Shown here: piece by piece, positions 7,391-10,407 of the stretch
Position numbering within the stretch: the first letter of the stretch is position 1
How the letters are laid out: each line of letters opens with the position of its first letter
Assembly: GCA_900545035.1 (NCBI GenBank)
Contig: UQXM01000059.1
Location: forward strand, 1 to 10,407
From: an uncultured Fusobacterium sp.
Lineage (GTDB): Bacteria > Fusobacteriota > Fusobacteriia > Fusobacteriales > Fusobacteriaceae
DNA length: 10,407 nt
Direction of reading: 5' to 3'
Notes under the pieces: generated by a model
Database searches by the model: none
Told to the model about the DNA's origin: nothing
What the model saw: only the letters and a program-made list of their open reading frames with translations
Made by a program: the position numbers and the translations under genes

Positions 7391-7834
7391 ATGTTTGAAA
7401 ATATATTTAAAAAAGAAAAAGATTATGTGATTATTGTGGGCTGCGGAAAACTGGGAGCAAAAATTGCCGAAGATTTGTCAGGAGAAAGAAAAAGTATTGT
7501 GCTGATTGATAAAGATGAAAATGCTTTCAAACTTCTGTCAGATAATTTCAGTGGATTTATGATAGAAGCAGACGGAGTGGAAGAAGATACTCTTATTTCA
7601 GCAAATATTGAAAGAGCGGGTATGGTTTTTGCCACAACAGACAATGATAATACAAATATTATGATAGCTCAGATAGCAAAGTATATTTATAATGTTCCCA
7701 CTGTGATAGCCAGAGTTTACGAGCCGAGCAGGCAGGAAGTTTATAAAAAATTCGGAATAGATACTATAAGTCCTATTCAGCTTTCAACAGAGGAATTTAA
7801 AAAAATAATATCAGACAGGGAGAACACAAAATGA
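7391..7834 (+). CDS. trkA: TrkA-like RCK_N protein, potassium uptake regulator (lacks RCK_C)
   Basis: A cytoplasmic gating subunit of the Trk/Ktr potassium transporter. It has a complete Rossmann-type RCK_N domain: IIVGCGKLG (14-22, glycine motif GCGKLG), the acidic Asp40 closing the second strand (IVLIDKDE) that normally contacts the nucleotide ribose, ATTDNDNTNI (81-90) and ARVYEP (107-112). Only 147 residues are present, so the C-terminal RCK_C ligand domain of typical TrkA/KtrA (about 220 residues) is absent. The frame ends naturally by a 4-nt ATGA overlap with the next gene, so this looks designed rather than truncated. GGAGA (7380-7384) precedes the start by 6 nt. It probably assembles with the second RCK protein and the TrkH subunit. 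Confidence 0.88.
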   Translation: MFENIFKKEKDYVIIVGCGKLGAKIAEDLSGERKSIVLIDKDENAFKLLSDNFSGFMIEADGVEEDTLISANIERAGMVFATTDNDNTNIMIAQIAKYIYNVPTVIARVYEPSRQEVYKKFGIDTISPIQLSTEEFKKIISDRENTK

Positions 7835-8499
7835 ATATAGTTATTGCAGGAGAGGGAAAAGAAATTCATTTTCTTATTAAAACATTTATATCACAAGGAC
7901 ATCATGTGGTTTTTATAAATAATAACGAAGAGCAGTGCAAAAAATTTGCAAGGCTCCATGAAGAGATAGATGTTGTTTTGGGCGACCCTACAAAACCGGA
8001 AGTTTTGGAAGATGCGGAAATAGATTATGCTCATGTGGTAATATCTCTTATGAATTATGATCCTGACAATCTTGTAGTTTGCCAGATTGCCAAAGAGATG
8101 TATGGTGTGAAAAAAACTTTTGCTGTGGTAAATGACCCCAAAAATATTGCAATTTTCAAAAAACTGGGAGTAAATACTGTAATCAGCACAGCAAATATTA
8201 TTTCGTCAATTATAGAGCAGAAAGTTTCGGTTGAAGATATTACCAACCTTATTTCCGTTGATGAGGGAAAAGTTTCTGTGATTGAAATAACAATAAATTC
8301 TGACAGCCCTGTTATAAATAAAACTCTGGCTGAAATAAGTATTCCGAACAGTGCTGTTGTGGGCTGTATTTTAAGAAGCGGAGAAGCTTTGATTCCGAGA
8401 GGGAATACAGTCGTTTTGGAAAATGACAGACTTCTTGTTATCTGTCTTTTTGAATATCAGCATGAGCTTTTCAAGATGTTCAGAGGGAGAGAGGAATAA
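7831..8499 (+). CDS. trkA: Second TrkA-like protein with RCK_N and RCK_C domains
   Basis: A potassium-transporter regulatory subunit of usual KtrA/TrkA length (222 residues). RCK_N occupies about 1-130 and RCK_C about 140-218, with a hinge between. The nucleotide loop is degenerate: GEGKEI (7-12) replaces GxGxxG, and the second strand ends in asparagines (INNNEE, 29-34) where an acidic residue is usual. Conserved downstream positions such as GDP (51-53) and VNDPKN (100-105) remain. In the family RCK_C is the place where c-di-AMP binds KtrA-type proteins; binding here is inference. Start and stop overlap the preceding trkA-like gene by ATGA, implying translational coupling and near-equal production. 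Together the pair resembles a TrkA split into one nucleotide-competent half and one ligand-sensing half. Confidence 0.88.
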   Translation: MNIVIAGEGKEIHFLIKTFISQGHHVVFINNNEEQCKKFARLHEEIDVVLGDPTKPEVLEDAEIDYAHVVISLMNYDPDNLVVCQIAKEMYGVKKTFAVVNDPKNIAIFKKLGVNTVISTANIISSIIEQKVSVEDITNLISVDEGKVSVIEITINSDSPVINKTLAEISIPNSAVVGCILRSGEALIPRGNTVVLENDRLLVICLFEYQHELFKMFRGREE

Positions 8500-8502
8500 C
8501 GA

Positions 8503-8721
8503 ATGGAAAACAATATTTTAGGAAAAAAATATAAATATATTTTGGGATATACAGGAATAATAATGATGATAGTGGGATTTTCAATGTTTACTCCCCTTCT
8601 TGTTTATCCGATTTATCCTGCTGAAAAAATTGAAGTGTTTTCTCTTGTTATTACAGCTGTGTGTTCTGTAGTTTTAGGATTTGGTGCAAAAAACTTTTTC
8701 TCAAAGAAAATGACAATGTAA
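8503..8721 (+). CDS. TrkH N-terminal fragment made if no frameshift occurs
   Basis: Without a frame change, translation from 8503 ends at TAA 8719-8721 after 72 residues. The product has two membrane helices (about 14-32 and 43-61) and a short basic tail, with none of the four pore loops, so it cannot conduct potassium. It belongs to the trkH gene and is not thought to be an independent protein, though a small membrane peptide would be the default product if frame switching is inefficient. GAGAGG at 8488-8493, inside the preceding gene, serves as ribosome site. Confidence 0.6.
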   Translation: MENNILGKKYKYILGYTGIIMMIVGFSMFTPLLVYPIYPAEKIEVFSLVITAVCSVVLGFGAKNFFSKKMTM

Positions 8722-9986
8722 AACTTTCTATTCAAGAGGGAGGAGTAACTGTTGTTTTCTCATGGATAACAGCGGTTATAATTTGTGCACTTCCTTTTGT
8801 AATTTCAGGACAGTTGAATTTTGTTCAGGCTGTGTTTGAAGCAGTTAGCGGATTGACAACAACAGGGCTTTCAGTTGTGAATGTTGAAAAAACTTCAAAT
8901 ATTTTTCTTTTGTGGAGAAGTGTGATGCAGTTTTTGGGAGGAGCAGGATTGGCTGTAATTATGTTGTCAGCAATAATCGGACCAAACGGTGTGGGACTTT
9001 ATAATGCAGAAGCCCGTTCCGACAGACTTATGCCGAATATAAAAAAATCCACAAAACTGATAATGATAATTTATGTGGGATATATTATCGGAGGAATTAT
9101 TTTATATATTCTTTTCGGAATGCCGTGGTTTGATGCTGTAAACCATTCGATAGCGGCAGTGTCAACAGGGGGATTTTCAACCAAGACAGCCAGTATAGGA
9201 TATTATGAAAGTGTTTCAATAGAACTTATTACAATAATATTGATGATTCTCGGAACGATAAACTTTGCAGCTCATGCAGTTCTTTTGAAAGGAAAAATAA
9301 AAAATTTTTGCAGAATAGGAGAAATAAGATTTATGACTCTTCTGTTTTTTATTTCAATTCCAATAACTTTTTATTTTTGTACAATAAATCTTTTTGAAAG
9401 TGTATCGAAAGCATGGAGAGTAGCTGCCTTTGAAATTGTGTCGGCGGTGTCAACCACAGGATTTTCCACAGTGGGATATGGAAATTGGAATGGTTTTGGA
9501 GCGTTTATGTTGATAATAGTTATGATTATCGGAGGAGGTTCAGGTTCTACGGCAGGAGGAATGAAACATTACAGAGTATATGTACTTCTTAAATCTTTGT
9601 GGTGGAATATAAAATCTTTTATTCTGCCGAAAAGAATTTTTAAACAGTATTATGTTATAAGACCGGAGGGAAAATATTATGTAAACGATAAACATATAAA
9701 TGAAATAAGCAGTATAATAACTGTATATCTTTCAATGTTTGTTGTTTGTGTGTTTATTCTTTTGGCTCACGGTTACGGAATAAAAGAATCGATGTTTGAA
9801 ATTGCTTCATGCCTGAGCACAGTGGGACTTTCCATGGGAGTAACTTCTCCCGATGCACCAAGCTTTGTTTTAATAACCGAGTCAGCTGCAATGTTTATGG
9901 GAAGACTTGAATTTATAGTTGTGTTCTATGCTTTTTTAAAAATTATAAAAGATATGAGATTTGCATTCGGTAAAGAGAAATTTTAG
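8503..9986 (+). CDS. trkH: TrkH/KtrB-type potassium transporter membrane subunit, reading frame interrupted once
   Basis: This is the ion-conducting subunit of Trk potassium uptake. Codons 1-64 (from ATG 8503) and a second frame continuing from 8694 join into a 494-residue protein of normal length. Four pore loops are intact: TTTGLS (119-124), VSTGGFS (220-226), VSTTGFST (316-323) and LSTVGLS (438-444), each with its filter glycine, plus GGGSGSTAGGMKHYR (343-357). Helices at about 14-32 and 43-61 precede the break, which falls in a cytoplasmic loop; the core follows from LSIQEGG (75-81). The frames differ by -1 and overlap at A_AAA_AAC (8688-8694). The downstream frame is open from a GTG at 8661, but that lies within the first frame and has no convincing ribosome site, so it is unlikely to start independently. 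The first gap is 3 nt after the previous gene. One extra A or T in the run would restore a single frame. Confidence 0.88.
8688..8694 (+). other. A_AAA_AAC slippery heptamer at the trkH frame switch
   Basis: The zero-frame codons here are GCA AAA AAC, so the heptamer A AAA AAC is in the exact phase needed for tandem -1 slippage. After slippage the next codon is CTT at 8694, which opens the rest of TrkH. An AGGA motif at 8676-8679 lies 8 nt upstream, comparable in placement to the internal Shine-Dalgarno that stimulates dnaX frameshifting. Downstream only a weak AT stem (8696-8701/8705-8710) is visible. A plain indel in the A6 or T5 run explains the data equally well. Confidence 0.55.
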
Positions 9987-10013
9987 AAGACGATATTATT
10001 TTATATCGTCTTC
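9986..10013. terminator. Hairpin between convergent genes, probable bidirectional terminator
   Basis: GAAGACGATAT (9986-9996) and ATATCGTCTTC (10003-10013) form a perfect 11-bp stem with a 6-nt loop, starting at the last base of the trkH stop codon and ending 12 nt before the stop of the convergent minus-strand gene. Neither side has a long T-run (CAATAATTTT on plus, TAAAATTT on minus), so termination strength is uncertain, but the position fits shared use. Confidence 0.65.
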
Positions 10014-10024
10014 CAATAATTTTC

Positions 10025-10318
10025 CTAATTTCCGAAGAAATTAAAAAACAGCTCATCTTGCTCAGGATTATGTACTACATAACCGACAGCAATTTTATTA
10101 TTTGTTAATTTTATAATTTCATCGGCTTTTTCTTTTCCAAAAGCACCGCAAAGCTCTATAGCTCCTACACCTTCTTTTTCCAATTCTAAAACTTTATTAC
10201 GAGCATCTTTAAATGAATTAACAGTGCAGACATAAGTAACAGAGTTTCCTGTTTCAAATTTTGTATTGTGTTCTTTGGAATAATTTTTTCCCATTAAGAT
10301 AAAAGCAAATTTTCTCAT
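10025..10318 (-). CDS. Small DUF6506-like protein of unknown function
   Basis: A 97-residue soluble protein with no signal peptide or membrane segment. It has an alternating alpha/beta look: strand RKFAFILMG (2-10), strand VTYVCTV (27-33), helix SFKDARNKVLELEKEG (35-50), the loop GAIELCGAFGKEKADEI (52-68), strand KIAVGYVVH (75-83) and an acidic/aromatic end PEQDELFFNFFG. The IELCGxFG and GYVVHxPEQDELF segments match my memory of the DUF6506 family, which has no assigned biochemical function. AGGAGGAG (minus strand, 10328-10321) precedes the ATG. The gene converges on trkH and has its own leader, so it is not part of the potassium operon. The single cysteine (Cys57 in ELCG) and His83 could be functional, but I cannot say for what. 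Confidence 0.7.
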   Translation of the reverse strand: MRKFAFILMGKNYSKEHNTKFETGNSVTYVCTVNSFKDARNKVLELEKEGVGAIELCGAFGKEKADEIIKLTNNKIAVGYVVHNPEQDELFFNFFGN

Positions 10319-10351
10319 AACTCCTCCTAAACAATTAAGTTTTTATAAAAT

Positions 10352-10380
10352 ATTCTATAATTTTTTATTATAAAAATCAA
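10352..10380 (-). promoter_or_regulatory. Putative promoter of the DUF6506-like gene
   Basis: On the minus strand TTGATT (10380-10375) and TAGAAT (10357-10352) are 17 nt apart and lie about 35-60 nt ahead of the start codon. An alternative TTGAAA further upstream is only 14 nt from a TATAAT, a poor spacing. The region is almost pure A/T, so chance matches are likely. Confidence 0.35.
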
Positions 10381-10407
10381 ATTATTTTTCAAAATATAAG
10401 TCCTATA

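Noticed and set aside
8661..8693. GTG at 8661 as an independent start for the main TrkH body
   Set aside because: The encoded stretch here is antipathic to the TrkH family and is simply the out-of-frame reading of the second membrane helix; no good ribosome site precedes it.
8696..8710. Stem-loop after the slippery heptamer as a frameshift stimulator
   Set aside because: Six mostly A-T pairs with a 3-nt loop starting 1 nt after the heptamer is too weak and too close to count as evidence.
1..10407. CRISPR arrays, tRNA/rRNA genes, insertion sequences or phage genes
   Set aside because: No regularly spaced direct repeats, tRNA-like cloverleaf, transposase or integrase reading frame was seen on either strand.

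Overview
The window is AT-rich, with strong AGGAGG-type ribosome sites and AGA arginine codons. It suggests a low-GC anaerobe, most likely of Fusobacteriota or a related Firmicutes-like lineage; this is inferred from composition and gene content only. It has two unlike parts that meet near position 1870-1910.

Left part (1 to about 1890): a heparinase II/III-family polysaccharide lyase gene whose codon use differs from everything downstream. Its last codons run through the antisense of a decapitated gene. On the minus strand a promoter, a Shine-Dalgarno site and a signal peptide at 2086-1869 start a secreted protein that hits a stop after 39 codons. I read this as a recombination, insertion or assembly junction.

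Centre and right (2140-9986): one long operon. An extended -10 promoter (2145-2173) precedes a leader with the hallmarks of the ydaO/yuaA cyclic-di-AMP riboswitch (2191-2327) and an intrinsic terminator (2349-2379). Seven genes follow, packed with small gaps or overlaps: an OpuC-type osmoprotectant permease fused to its substrate-binding domain, the OpuCA-type ATPase with two CBS domains, a membrane histidine kinase, a response regulator ending in TPR repeats instead of a DNA-binding domain, two separate TrkA-like (RCK) proteins, and a TrkH-type potassium channel subunit. Together they form an osmotic and potassium homeostasis module. Cyclic di-AMP probably acts on it at the RNA level, and possibly also through the CBS and RCK_C domains.

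The trkH reading frame is interrupted after codon 64 and resumes in the -1 frame. The switch falls exactly on a canonical A_AAA_AAC slippery heptamer with an AGGA motif 8 nt upstream. Programmed frameshifting, a phase-variable homopolymer and a simple 1-nt deletion or sequencing error are all possible.

Right end (9986-10407): an 11-bp hairpin separates trkH from a convergent small gene on the minus strand that resembles the DUF6506 family, followed by its leader. I saw no tRNA, rRNA, CRISPR array or transposase.
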